Origin: Juglans regia
Taxonomy: Eukaryota; Streptophyta; Magnoliopsida; Fagales; Juglandaceae
Assembly (NCBI RefSeq): GCF_001411555.2
Contig: NC_049911.1
Span: 31,903,044 to 31,967,043, forward strand
DNA length: 64,000 nucleotides
Direction of reading: 5' to 3'
Shown: positions 37,107 through 48,315 of the stretch, piece by piece
Numbering within the stretch: position 1 is the stretch's first letter
How the letters are laid out: each line of letters starts with the position of its first letter
The notes under the pieces: generated by a model
The model's database searches: none
Seen by the model: only the letters and a program-made list of their open reading frames with translations
Told to the model about the DNA's origin: nothing
Position numbers and translations under genes: made by a program

Positions 37107-37467
37107 CCACTTGTTAAAACAGTATAATTTAAATAAATTTTGATGTTAATTATTTAAATAAATACTTCTCAAAATGTGATTGAAAATAATAAATTTAAAA
37201 TGCATTTCAATTTCAAACCGCCTTATTGAAAGGAGAAATAAAAATTAAATAAAAAATTCCCGTGAGTGATATAGGCCTATCATTTCGCTAATGAAATTGA
37301 CACGTTGGATCGGATCACTTGCGTGTTACGGGTTCGATTGTATGCCATGATTTCGCACTGCAAACATTAGTAGAGCTCAGCACCGGACCCAGAAAACCCA
37401 CCCTCCCACTCCCAGCAAAACTATTACCAATTTACTTGTGTCCTAATTTTTGTGATAGGCTACGATC

Positions 37468-40400
37468 ATGGCCACAACTCTGCCATGGCAACCCCCGCTC
37501 CAGTTAAAGCCACGCCACCATATCCCTATGCCCTACCTTACCCGCCAGGCCACTTCTGTCCGCCAATTGGCGCCCATCCGGGCCTTCAGGCGCAGCGACA
37601 TCGACGGTTTCGCAAGGCGCATGGTCTCCGGTGAGGCCTGGAGGGACGCCTGGCGCAGCGCCAACGACGGATTCGAGCAGCTAGCCTTCGAGACCAAGAA
37701 GGCCGCCGAGCGCCTCGACCGCCGATACTCCGTTTCGCGCCGCCTTAGCTCCGTTGCCCGCTCCGCCTCCGAACGCGCCCGCGACATCGACAGGGAGTTC
37801 GAGATCGGCCTCCGATGGCGCACTTTCACTATGGACTTCAATAGAAACTTGCCGAGGGTTTGTTCTATCTCCCTTCCATCAACCTGTTACATTTCCTAAA
37901 TTGTAAGGGGTTCGTTTGTTTGGTTGCTGAGGAGACATTGGAAATGAAATCGAAACTGGAGAATTATGCTGGTTTTTAATTGCGATTAGCTGTGAGAGTG
38001 TTTATGTAGGTCTTTCTTTGTACTGTGTTTCATCCAAATGCCATTATTTTTCTCAATTGTGCATTTTAATTGGTTCGAAAGTAGTGGAAACTAATAGTAT
38101 GAAGTTCACGATCCTTCTTCCTAGTCAGGGAAAGAAAATCACTATTCCTTTAATTTTTTTTTTCAGTACTCAATATTCTTTTGATTGCCGCTTTTTAAAC
38201 TTGTTTCAACCCCACTTCCTGTCCAGCTTGCATTTGTTGAGCTTGCCACCAGACGATCGAACCCTCCCTGAGATTCATAGTTGCATTAATCATACCTTCA
38301 TTAGTTGTTAACAAAGCGGATTCTGAATTTTCATTCATTCTTAGGCATAACTTGTATCCCTGCACTTCAGAAAACAGAGTAATACAAAATAAAAAAGATG
38401 AAGCTAGGGGTAAAGAGTTTTACCAATTATTCTATGCACACACCTTGACATATGTTTCGAATATACTACTACTTTTAGAGTTTACAATGATTCAAAATGC
38501 ATCTTCGTTTACAGATTTCAGAATCTGTATTACCACTACAACAATACTTTGAACAGCTGAAGTACTCAAGTGCACTTCAATTTCATCCACCTAGGATTTT
38601 TCAAAAGATATCTTTGAACAACAAAGAAGATAAATTTTTGGTTCATTGACATTTAAACTTCAGAATCGTAAGCTCTAAACCTAAAATATGCCTTCTTATC
38701 TTCAACAAAGAAGATAACAAAGAAGTTACCTTTCCTTATGATCCATTGTTTGAGAACTCATCTTTTCTTGAGAGTTTTCATCTATATTTCGAACTGCTAG
38801 AGTGCATAATGTAGTGCTAAGTTAGGATCCAATACAAAAACGGATGGAGGATGGATCGCTCTGCCAGAAACTTTGACGTGCGATCTTTTGAATTTAGCAC
38901 TATATATTGGTTCTTTGGGTTTTGGATTGAGTAAAAGGTGGTGTATGAGATCTCACATTACTTACGAGAGAGAAGTTATTGTAGTTTATATTGATCCTAA
39001 ATGGTTTCAATTGTACCATTGATTTATTCATTTGGAGTATAAGCCTAGATGTAAGTTGGGCTTTCTTGAGTCGACACATAAAAAACAAAAGAAAGCAATT
39101 TTTTGTCACCTTTTAAAGTTGCTTCTTCCAAGGCTTCTAGTTGGGGTGCCTTACATTTGTTTGTGTTCTGTATGAAATTGACACTGTCTTTGTCTTTAAG
39201 TATTGTTTTTGCCTAATTGGATCTTATGTTTTCAGATGTCAGTGTGTGTGTGATTAACTTATCAAAAAAAACAAAGATGTCAGTGTGATTACTCATAATT
39301 TTTCCTCATCATCCATGCAGTACAGGAAACAGCTCAGTGATTTTCTGGATACTCCACTGGGAAGAAGTTTTGCGGTATGTATACCTCAAAATTTTGCAGC
39401 ATGTTACACTTAATAGTTAATGGTGTTTTCTATGACAATTATTGTTGGTTACACTTTATATTATTTGACAGATGGCCCTGATTGAAATACATTCTTGTGA
39501 TTATTCAGTTTTGATTGTGTTTTAGTTTTAGAGAAAACTGTTTCCTCGGAATTTTGTCTCAGCAGCTGATTAAGGTTTTGGAGGGAAACACAACTGGGAG
39601 AAATTATTGAACCTCTCTTTTGACCTTAAGATATTTTAGTAGTGATCGTTCTAGAAACTACCAAACACAAAGCTGAATCATATATATTTAATCTTGCCTA
39701 TTCTTGTACCACAGTTATGCTATTGCACATATTTTGTTTGGTAGGTAAGTGAGGAAGAAAGAGAAAAAAAAAAAATGCAGGTTAGAACTCCTAGGGAATG
39801 ACACTCATGGATCTGTAGGAATCAAAACTTTGCCTTTGAATGCCATATCCCTTCTGTCTGCTGCTGTCTTTGGTTTTAAATAGACATGAGTGACTTGCAC
39901 ATATACAACCTTTGTGAAATCACTACTAGTCCCAAAAGCTTAAGTTGATGGGAAGAGGTAGATTTTATTATTTGTATTTTTGTTTCAAGACTCCCTCACG
40001 TGTGGGCCAAGCTCGTCAAGAAGTGGGTCATCACATAGAATATTTAATTGATTGGGTGAACTATAGAGTTAGGGCTCGAATTCAGGACTCCTGCTTTGGT
40101 ATCATGTAAAATCACTACTAGTCCCAAAAACATAAGCTGATAGGAAAATGTAGATTTTTTTTTTTTATAAGTAATAAAGATCTTATTCATACGAATGAAA
40201 TAGGCATCGCCCGTGTACACATGAAGTATACGAAAGAAAACACCTAATTACATTCTAGCTAAGGAAAGATAGTCATGGACATTGTTTCCGTCAAGTACAA
40301 TGGCTGAAAACCTTAACATTAAAGTGCGCATAAAAAAATTCTGAAGTTCCTCCATTGTGTGTTCTCCCTATCTTGAAAACATCTCTCATTCCTCTCAGAC

Positions 40401-41893
40401 CATGTGCACCACATGATACACATGGTCCACAAGATTGAAATTAAGCATGGGGCCATGTTTTTTTCTCACAACAAACTAGTGAAGATTGCTGATTCACCTT
40501 CTGTAAAAAAAAATAATAATAAATAAATAAATAAATAAAACTGTGCTATTCCACATTGCAAATCTAGCTTGTCCTTTAGTGCAACTTTTCCTGCCGGATT
40601 GGATATGTACATGTTACAGGGTGCAGATACTAAATGTTTGCCAGCTCTATAGCTGTGATACAACTTGCTGGCACTTTTCTCACTTCTTTTCTCGTTGATC
40701 AATCAAGGTTGGGTTTCTAATGGTGAAGCCTTCACCTAACACAAGACTCTTGTTTAAAATGACTTATTTACGGTGGCTTGTAAAATGACTTATTTACTCA
40801 ACACACAAGATTCCTATGTACTTGGGCTATGCCAACTTTTATATTATGAATTTGTACCCTCGTTTCCTCTCCCTTTCACCATAGCCTTGGGGGAAGGAGG
40901 TGTTGGAAAGGGGTGGAAGTGGGGAGAGACATTGTATTAATAAGTATATTCAGGAAAATTATTCTTGAATATGTATTCATGTTTTCTCTTTGTGGATTCT
41001 GGATGTCAGCTCTGCAAATGTTTTCTTAGCTCACTTGATGTAGTTTTTCCACTTTCTTGTTTTCTTTTTGTAGACTATTCTCTTCCTCTGGCTTGCATTA
41101 TCTGGATGGCTTTTTCGGTTCTTGATATTTGCGGTATGGATACTTCCATTTGCCGGTCCTCTTCTCATTGGGACTATTGCCAATAACCTTGTTATAAAGG
41201 TATGGCCAGTTCTTGTTCAACTTTTGCCTGCAATGTGCATGCATATGTGCTCATATAATTTTATTATTGCTCTCTGTTACTAGTTGCATTGTATACCATT
41301 ATCAGGTTTGCTTTGTACCTCATAAACTCAAATGAGTTTTAGGACAGAAGTCAACCTGATGAGATGAGATAACCAAGTGACTCTCTTTGTTTGAACTTTC
41401 TAGCTGTTAGCATTCCACTGAAATTTTGGCATCTTGTCTGTATAGCTTTTGCAACTACTAAATGAAAAGGGAGACCCTTACTATAATTCTTTTTGTCTGT
41501 ATTCAGGTTGAGTCCCTCAGACTCTCGCGATTATAATATCATTGCTTTTACTTATGCAAAAATCCTCCATTGGCATATGCACCTCTTTTTTATCAAATAA
41601 TTCATTTGGTTTTGAAAATTGTTAAATGGTGGAAATAGTTTCTGCTGATTTTGGGCCTGTCATTTAAATAAATAATTTCTTAATTATTTTGGGTAGGAAT
41701 TTAAATATTTTCATCCTACTTAATTATGCCCTCTAACTCAGTTCAATAATTGTATTTGAACTATTTTGTATGTATAGCTTGTTCACACGTGTCAGATATT
41801 GTCAAAGATAATCATGTTTCCTTAGCATGAAATAGTAGTGATCAATATAAGTCATTTTGGTTGTTAGCTTTTCTTGATGTGCCGTGTTGATAA

Positions 41894-41950
<57 letters not shown>

Positions 41951-42182
41951 TTATATATATCGTAACATGTTATTCACACCATTTTGCTCTAAAATTGGAC
42001 AGGGGGCTTGCCCAGCCTGTAAGAGGCAATTTGCTGGTTACAAGAACCAAATAATTCGTTGTACAAGCTGTGGAAACATCGTCTGGCAGCCAAAAGGGGA
42101 CTTCTTTTCAAGAGACAGCAGAGGCAACACTACTTCAAAGTCGGAGCCTGACATTATTGATGTAGACTTTGAGGAGAAATGA
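37468..42182 (+). CDS. Unnamed protein: N-terminal targeting region, membrane hairpin and C-terminal zinc ribbon
   Basis: I do not recognise a named gene. Four exons, 37468-37857, 39321-39374, 41074-41199 and 42003-42182, add up to 249 residues with phase-0 GT-AG borders. The first ~45 residues are rich in Arg, Pro and Ser/Thr and almost free of acidic residues, like an organelle transit peptide. An Arg-rich, probably helical part follows (about 46-130). Exon 3 (149-190) is very hydrophobic and can form one long or two short membrane helices (TILFLWLALSGWLFRFLIFA and WILPFAGPLLIGTIANNLVI). Exon 4 is a zinc ribbon, C193-x2-C196 and C210-x2-C213, ending in an acidic IIDVDFEEK tail. The exon-by-domain layout and intact frame suggest a real, conserved plant gene. 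A plastid or mitochondrial membrane site is an inference. Confidence 0.85.
39917..40158. repeat. Direct ~50-bp repeat pair around a 140-bp spacer
   Basis: AAATCACTACTAGTCCCAAAA...GTAGATTTT occurs at about 39917-39967 and again at about 40107-40158 with a few changes. The spacer contains CTCACGTGTGGGCC and CTCCTGCTTTGGTATCATG, phrases common in dispersed plant repeats. It is probably a fragment of a non-autonomous element in the first long stretch of intron 2; a similar stretch occurs at about 52330-52400. Confidence 0.55.
40155..40480 (-). mobile_element. 5'-truncated LINE fragment, antisense within the zinc-ribbon gene
   Basis: A 12-base T-run at 40155-40166 is the poly(A) tail. On the minus strand the fragment reads MCIMWCTWSERNERCFQD, the WxWxERNxRxF C-terminus of LINE ORF2, followed by the same tail (TTATTACTTATAAAA) as at 33485 and 34338. 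The right boundary is uncertain and no target duplication was found. Confidence 0.75.
41901..41950. repeat. Compound (CT)n(AT)n microsatellite
   Basis: About 16 CT units run into about 9 AT units in intron 3 of the zinc-ribbon gene, 50 bases before the 3' splice site at 42002. The CT run may serve as an extended polypyrimidine tract. Confidence 0.9.
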
Positions 42183-43272
42183 CAGGATACCCAGGTAGTA
42201 GTGCCATGGCGGACATAGTATACAGAGAGCTATGAGAATGCAAGTCTTTTCGCTGTTCATCTGTTCTGATATTTAGTCTCATATATTTTTCATGTTTGGT
42301 GTTAATTTTTCTTCCTGTAACTTGAAAGTGCTTATAATTTTTGCTGGATAACGAGGATCTGTATATTTTTTATTTTTTTTTTAAATTAGGAATACCACGA
42401 TGTCTTGTTCAGCACAGAAATCTTCATATTGATGGTAGGCGGCCATATCATCTTAAGAGAATCTGCTCACCTTAGCTTTTGCAAACACAATCTTTTCAGA
42501 GTAGGGTGAAGTTAGTTATTTAGTTATGTTTGCTGTTATCCTTTGGACCTTCGGTAGCACTAATCTAGTGAAGTCTTACTGTCATTTATTCTTAATGCAT
42601 GAAGTTCATTGATTTATAACCCACGGTTTGAGGCCTAGTCCACGTATGGCATGCATGTTATATAGATCCGATTTATTGCTATTTTTTCAATTGTCTTATT
42701 ACTTTTTGTTATTTTTAGGGTGTTCACGGTATTTTCATCACCCCGGTTGCACCATTATGGCAGAATTACTATCTTATAAATGACTTATTGGAAGTGATTT
42801 CTACATTCTATTGTTAATTGTCAGAACAGTTTTCTTCATTTCTCTTCACGATTGCATATAAGACGGCGTTTCTGAGTATAATTTGTCTATCTACTAGATG
42901 ATTAATGCACGCCGTGAATAATCGTGATTGTAGATTGCATTGGGACAAAAAGTCATGTATTTTGTTCCTCTAGCTAGCTAGCTAGCCAGCCAGTATCCTC
43001 AGAGTCTTGCAACCTATTTAATTACGGAGCATAGAATTATAGATTTCTACTTACTCATGTAATCATGTTGTGCAGCATGCAATTAGGTGGGCCTTAGATG
43101 GTAAATGGCAAAATTTGATGTGTCACAGAGAAAAAACTAGTTTAATGCATTAATGCCGTAAACCAGTGTGGATTAATACATAGTGAAAGAGATCTTTGGA
43201 ACTAGCTTAACAAACGCCAGGAGAACCACCTGATTATTATTTTGATTTGTAGAGATTCTATGATAACATATA
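42183..43272. other. Interval between convergent 3' ends
   Basis: The zinc-ribbon gene (plus) and the VAN3-binding gene (minus) end towards each other here. The left few hundred bases are probably a 3' untranslated region. No coding sequence or bounded repeat is seen. Confidence 0.5.
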
Positions 43273-45125
43273 TCAATAAGATTTATGCATCTGCAAGAGA
43301 TTAGAAATCACTGATACCCAGAGTGACCATTGATTTTCATCTTCAAACCAGACCTTGATATCACCACTGTGGCTTTTTAGGCTGATGGAGAAGTTGCCAT
43401 GAGCTTCCTCAGTTTCCTCCGTCACATGAAAAATCTTGTCTGCACGATGTTAGATTACACTTCATGATTTTACTTAAGAGTTAAATAAGGGGAGGAAAAA
43501 AAAAAAAAGTTTCTGGTATTATGAGGGCATGTGAATTTTGCTGTTGCTATATCCAGTTTGGCACTACCCTAATCCCAATATTCTACCTTGAATAATTCTA
43601 TTTGAAAGCCTCTACACCACACACCATCTAAGTGACATAATTTGATTTGAAAGATAAATTTTAAAAATTTGAATATTACAAATTAAATTATGTCATGTGG
43701 ATGGTGTGTGGTGTAAAAGTCTTCTACCTTATATCACTTCGAATCATTTCCAAGGGCATGCTTAAACTATTTAATTGAAAAAAAAAAAAAAAAGAGACGA
43801 TCTTACACTTCTTTAATGTTGTCAAAACTCCCAAGAACTTCTTTTCAAGGCTCAAAATGAGCTGCTTACGTTTGAAATAAATGGAGACCCTCATATGTCG
43901 TTTATGCCCTGTGCATATGAACCAAAAATTGCTTAGGATCATTTTACCAGCAATAGCAAAGTGTTGCATCTTTTAGCATAAACTCTCGTGTACTTTTGTG
44001 ACAAAAAAAATTATGCAAGGGGACCGTAATTTTACCAGAAGGTGTGACGACTGCTAACTGGGCCCCTACTTCAAGCAGTTCTGGACACCTTGATAAAGAG
44101 TCGTATGCCATAGCTCTAGATTTGAGTATCGCAGCTCCTCTTAAACCTGGCCCAATTTCCTCATACCATCAGTTTAATCCATTGGCAAGAAATGAAGTGG
44201 TCAACAGAAAGGGAAACTGTATAATCAGATCGTATTCTGAAACTAAGGTACTGAGTATAGGATGCATCACATGTTGCAGCAGTTGCTGTAAGTGTAATCA
44301 TGTCAACAGGGGTTTGAGCGGCGAGGCCCGAGTTGACGGCCGAGGCGACATGGGCTCTGTTTGCGCCAATGGACTCTGCCGTTTCAGCACATACTGTGGC
44401 TATAAGAGCAGCAGCCGAAGCAACGATGTCGCCCATGTTCTTGTCCCATGCTACTTTGCCTCCATCTCCATTACTGATAGGGATGACATCTTTTGCTGCC
44501 TCTTTGGTGCTGTTGGCAGCAATGCCAGCTATTGCGGCAGCCAAGCATGCCACAGAAAGGGTAGCATGAACATTGGCAGTACGAAGTCGGTCTTCCTCTT
44601 TTGTTTTCACTCTACGTCTTAATAAGCTGGCAAAGAACTTAGGCTTTTGAATAAAAGATGGAACAGACCTTTCAATTGTAAACAGTGCCTGCGAAAAGTG
44701 GCCTAAAATACGTTATAAAATGTTTCTACTTCAGCTTTATGGTGGTAATGTTCAAGGAAATTTCCTTTTTATTCAACGCAAAATAAGGTTTTAGTTTAGA
44801 AAACATCGATAAATTCGTAGGGTATGAGTGAGAGAGAGAGATCCACCCGACTGAAAGTACTTCTGTTGCTTTGGGCTGCATACCCTTTGGTTTCTTTGGT
44901 TTTCTCCGTCTCTGCTTTTCCTCCTTGCTCTCCTAAGGTATGATCGTCATGTAGCTTTTCCTCCTGCCGTCCTAGATAGCAACTGTCTTGTGAAGGAAAC
45001 AACAGATTCTGCAAAAACGACAATCAGTGTTCTCCCTTATCAGAGCAAGCAGAAACTACGTCATCTATTTGTTAGTACTCTTAAGAAAGATCGATCATCT
45101 TCAAATCAAGCAAGCTCGATACCAT

Positions 45126-45163
<38 letters not shown>

Positions 45164-45882
45164 TATCTCAACTCTCCATCTCCATCTTTATCTCAAAGAT
45201 ACTGTGAATACTGAACGGCATTAGAGAAATTAGTAGTTGGACATCATTCATATCTCATAGCCAAGTAACAAATACCACTGATCAAGCATGTTAAAGCCAG
45301 GCTAGCTACACCCATGCTTACTGCTTCCCCTTCTTTTCCCTTATCAATATTATGCAGCCAAAATCATGGTAACACATTTCATCCATATAATTAAGCATTA
45401 TTATGTTAGAATCAAGCGAACTTGTCAAAGAATAAAGACATGACGTGATTGTGGTTTCTCACGTACAGTACTTGATGAAATTATCTGCATGAAGTTAGTT
45501 GCAGATGGGCTCCATGGGCGACACAGGAACTCCATGGCATGGACAGGGCCCTGCAGAATGTCCAAGGAGCGGCAGGATGGGTTTTCATTTGTAGTCAAGC
45601 ATCCATGTGCTGATCTTGTCCAAGATTCGGACTTCCCTTCCTAACATTAATCAAGTTTCAATGGACAGACAGAGGGAAAAGATATTCAAAGTACAAAAAA
45701 AAAAAAAAAAAAGAGAGAGAGAGAGAGAGAGAAGTAAATAGTAATGTTGCTTCAACCTGAACAAAATATTAATTCCAACGGAAAAGGAGTACTGTACTCG
45801 TACTCACTAAATTATAAGCTGCTGATTGGTGCTCATTTTTAAAGGAGATTCTCCCTGCTCTAAATGCTCCTTTTGAATCCAT
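43273..45882 (-). CDS. VAN3-binding / FORKED-like protein (auxin canalisation domain plus PH domain)
   Basis: Members of this plant family bind the ARF-GAP VAN3 and help sort PIN auxin carriers, so they affect vein patterning. Seven exons on the minus strand, 45808-45882, 45467-45640, 44847-45008, 44271-44688, 44036-44146, 43807-43908 and 43273-43439, sum to 403 codons (402 aa). The N-terminal family motif reads AMEFLCRPWSPSA (usually MEFLSRSWS-like). The DUF828 core fills exon 4 (about 138-276): VHATLSVACLAAAIAGIAAN and SAAALIATVCAETAESIGAN, then MITLTATAATCLRGAAILKS. The PH-like domain spans exons 5-7 (RHMRVSIYFKRKQLILSLEK ... NFSISLKSHSGDIKVWFEDE). Exon 1 starts MDSKGAFRAG. The N-terminal exons are less conserved in general, so their borders rest on frame and splice sites only. 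A (GA)n run occurs in the intron between exons 2 and 3. Confidence 0.9.
43605..43724. mobile_element. 120-bp palindromic MITE (TACACCACACACCATC ends)
   Basis: TCTACACCACACACCATC on the left pairs with TTTTACACCACACACCATC read inward from the right, and the arms continue through GACATAATTT on both sides. It is in the intron between the last two exons of the VAN3-binding gene. A relative is at 29806-29933. Confidence 0.75.
45128..45161. repeat. (GA)n microsatellite
   Basis: About 17 uninterrupted GA units, in the intron between exons 2 and 3 of the VAN3-binding gene. A second GA run is at about 45711-45733. Confidence 0.9.
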
Positions 45883-46549
45883 GCAAGATTCAAGTTATGC
45901 CACCTGTGTGCAAGAAACAAAATCGTACAGGTCTTTTCTACCTGTGCCGAACACAAATCATGGTTTTTCCGATGTACATGTGCTTAAACTAGAAAAAGAG
46001 TTGAACAGGTATACAAGTTTATACTGATCATCTGGTTTTAAATACTAGCTAGCTGTATTGATCAAAGTTAGGAAGTACTTGGGGTTCATTGAAGATACAA
46101 ATGGCCACCTCGAGTTGCTAGCGAGAGAGAAGAAAAAAAAAACCAACAGGAACGATCGACCAAAAATACAGACCATAATTGTAAACTGTAACCATTCTAA
46201 ATGGAGAAAATATAATATCGATGAAAGTTGGGGAAATTACTGTAATTTAGCATAAAGATGCATCTTGAATGGAAGACTTTCTCAAAGAGGAACATCAAGG
46301 CATGCCATCTATCTATGTTTGTAAAGGAATGATTAATCGAGAGAGAGAGAGTCCGCACTCATTACTTAAGGTGGAATTCTGTTGGAACACAAAAAGACAC
46401 ACTGCCCGAAGTAGTGTGTCCTGTACCTGGATTACCATACAAAAGCTATTCTATTTATAATTAATAATAGGGTTCTTTTCTTTACATTCCACAAGTGGGA
46501 AAGGATTTCCACGAGTGGGAAGGGTCAAGGGAGACTCCCAAAAATAATA

Positions 46550-47369
46550 GGAAAATGCTACGTGCCCCGCTGGGGGCTCCCGCTGGGGCCGTAGCATTTT
46601 TTTATATATATATTTTAAATTTATTTTTATATAGATATTTTTAATAATTTTAAATATTTTAAAAAATAAAATAAAAATTATAATATTATTTAAAAATATT
46701 TTCTTAATTACAAAGTAGAATAAAAATTAATATTTAATGATTTATATTTTACTTTCTGATTAATGAAATGTTTTTTTTTTACTTTTTGATTAAGGAAGTG
46801 TTTTTTAATGATTTGTTTTTTACTTTCTGATTAAGGAAGTGTTTTTTAATGATTTTTTTTTTTTTTACTTTCTGATTAAGGAAGTATTTTTTAATGATTT
46901 TTTTTTACTTTCTGATTAATGAAGTGTTTTTTAATGATATTTTAAATTTATTTTATTTTTTAAAAATATTTATAAGTGTAAAAAAAATCTATATAAAAAA
47001 TAAATTAAAAAATTACACATAAAAAAGTACATGTTAAGTTCAACGGGAGCCCCCAACAGGGGCTGTAATATGACTATTTTAAATATTTAAAAAAAAATCG
47101 TAATATTATTAAAAAATATTTTCTTAATCACGAAGTAAAATAAAAAATTATAAAAAAAATATTTTTTTATAATTTTTTATTTAGAAATTATTTTTTAATA
47201 TATATTTTTTACTTTTAGATTAAAAAAATATTTTCTTAACAATATTTTAATTTTATTTTATTTTTTAAAATATTTTAAAATATTAAAAAATCTATATAAA
47301 AATTATTTAAATAAAAAATATATTAAATAATACTACAGCCCCAGCGAGAGCGGGGCTGTAGCACCACCC
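46550..47369. mobile_element. 820-bp TIR element with exact 9-bp target duplication
   Basis: AAAATAATA flanks it at 46541-46549 and 47370-47378. The left end is GGAAAATGCTACGTGCCCC and the inverted right end GGGTGGTGCTACAGCCCC. Each end is itself a hairpin: GCTAC.GCCCCGC pairs with GCTGGGGC.GTAGC a few bases further in. The interior is almost pure A/T and has no coding capacity. A third GCCCC-rich hairpin piece at about 47041-47070 suggests a nested or fused second copy. The 9-bp duplication points to Mutator-like transposase. Confidence 0.8.
46736..46940. repeat. Minisatellite, about five units of 30-48 bp
   Basis: The block ACTTTCTGATTAAKGAAGTG followed by TTTTTTAATGATTTTTT occurs about five times, with the spacing varied mostly by T-run length. 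It lies inside the left half of the 820-bp element. Confidence 0.75.
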
Positions 47370-47583
47370 AAAATAATATTCCCGTGAAAGCATTTAGATC
47401 CTCCTTCACAGGTTAATTATAGTTCACATATATCATTAATAACCAAACATTAATTACAACTCCACAATAAACTAATAATTTTTTTAAAACTCAAACATTA
47501 AATCAAAGCATTTGTAAAAAACAAGTAACACCAATATTTTATTTTAAAAAATACTATTTATACTTATAATTTTACTTATATAA

Positions 47584-47912
47584 GAGCAATGCTAGGGATT
47601 CTGTTTATTTTCTCGATTGTTTTTTTTAGTTTTTTTACTTAGTGATTGAGAAAATATTGTTTAATAATTTTTTGAATTTTTTTTAAATATTTAAAAGTGT
47701 TAAAAATACTTCAAAAAATATTTTTAACATTTTTTAAAAAATATTTAAAAATAACGATTTTTCACATCATTTTTTAACACTTTTAAATATTTTTAGAAAA
47801 AGAAAAAAAATTCACAATATTATTAAACAATATTTTCTTAATCACTATATAAAAAAAAACTAAAAAAAAAAAAAAACAATCGGGAAAATGAACGGGATCC
47901 CTTACATTTTTT
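47584..47912. mobile_element. 329-bp foldback element with exact 9-bp target duplication
   Basis: CTTATATAA flanks it at 47575-47583 and 47913-47921. The left arm starts GAGCAATGCTAGGGATTCTG and the inverted right arm AAAAAATGTAAGGGATCCCG; the arms stay alike for about 110 bp, including GATTGAGAAAATATTGTTTA, so nearly the whole element could fold into a hairpin. No coding capacity. Confidence 0.8.
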
Positions 47913-48315
47913 CTTATATAATCGTATGTGCTGATGTGTAAGGTATTGAAAAGGGTAAAAATTTTAAATTTTAAATTAAAAAATAAAACATTGATAAAGC
48001 AAGATTGTTAGTCAATACGAATAATATTATATATAAAATTATACGTTCATGTAGCACTCGTATTTTATTTTATAGAATTATAATTATTGCAGCACATAGA
48101 TGACAACATATTCTGACTGGTACTAATTCTGAATCTTGATTTTAACACCCATATTGTTCTTGATCAATGGGAGCAACTTAGATCGAGAAATAGAAATTAG
48201 AATATATATATATAATGTTGATTAATATTTAGGATTTAATCTTGGGACCACGTTGACTCCAAGGAGATGGTATCGGGCTACATGTAACCCCCCTCCTCTG
48301 TTTGAAGTGTATTAT

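Larger units (their letters stand above)
35214..37467. other. Interval between the divergent SWC2 and zinc-ribbon genes
   Basis: Contains the SWC2 promoter (35214 onward) and that of the plus-strand gene at 37468, in divergent arrangement about 2.25 kb apart. The middle is AT-rich with a worn Tourist-like MITE (about 35596-35770), an (AT)n run at about 35917-35946, another at about 36081-36100, and MITEs at 36268-36432 and 36918-37106. No coding sequence is supported. Confidence 0.5.

Noticed and set aside
44044..44622. A 192-codon plus-strand open frame
   Set aside because: It is the shadow of two exons and an intron of the minus-strand VAN3-binding gene, whose frame matches a known family.
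46550..47369. The hairpin-ended, repeat-bearing segment considered as a CRISPR-like or origin-like structure
   Set aside because: It has TIRs and an exact 9-bp target duplication in a plant nuclear context; the repeats are a T-rich minisatellite, not repeat-spacer units.
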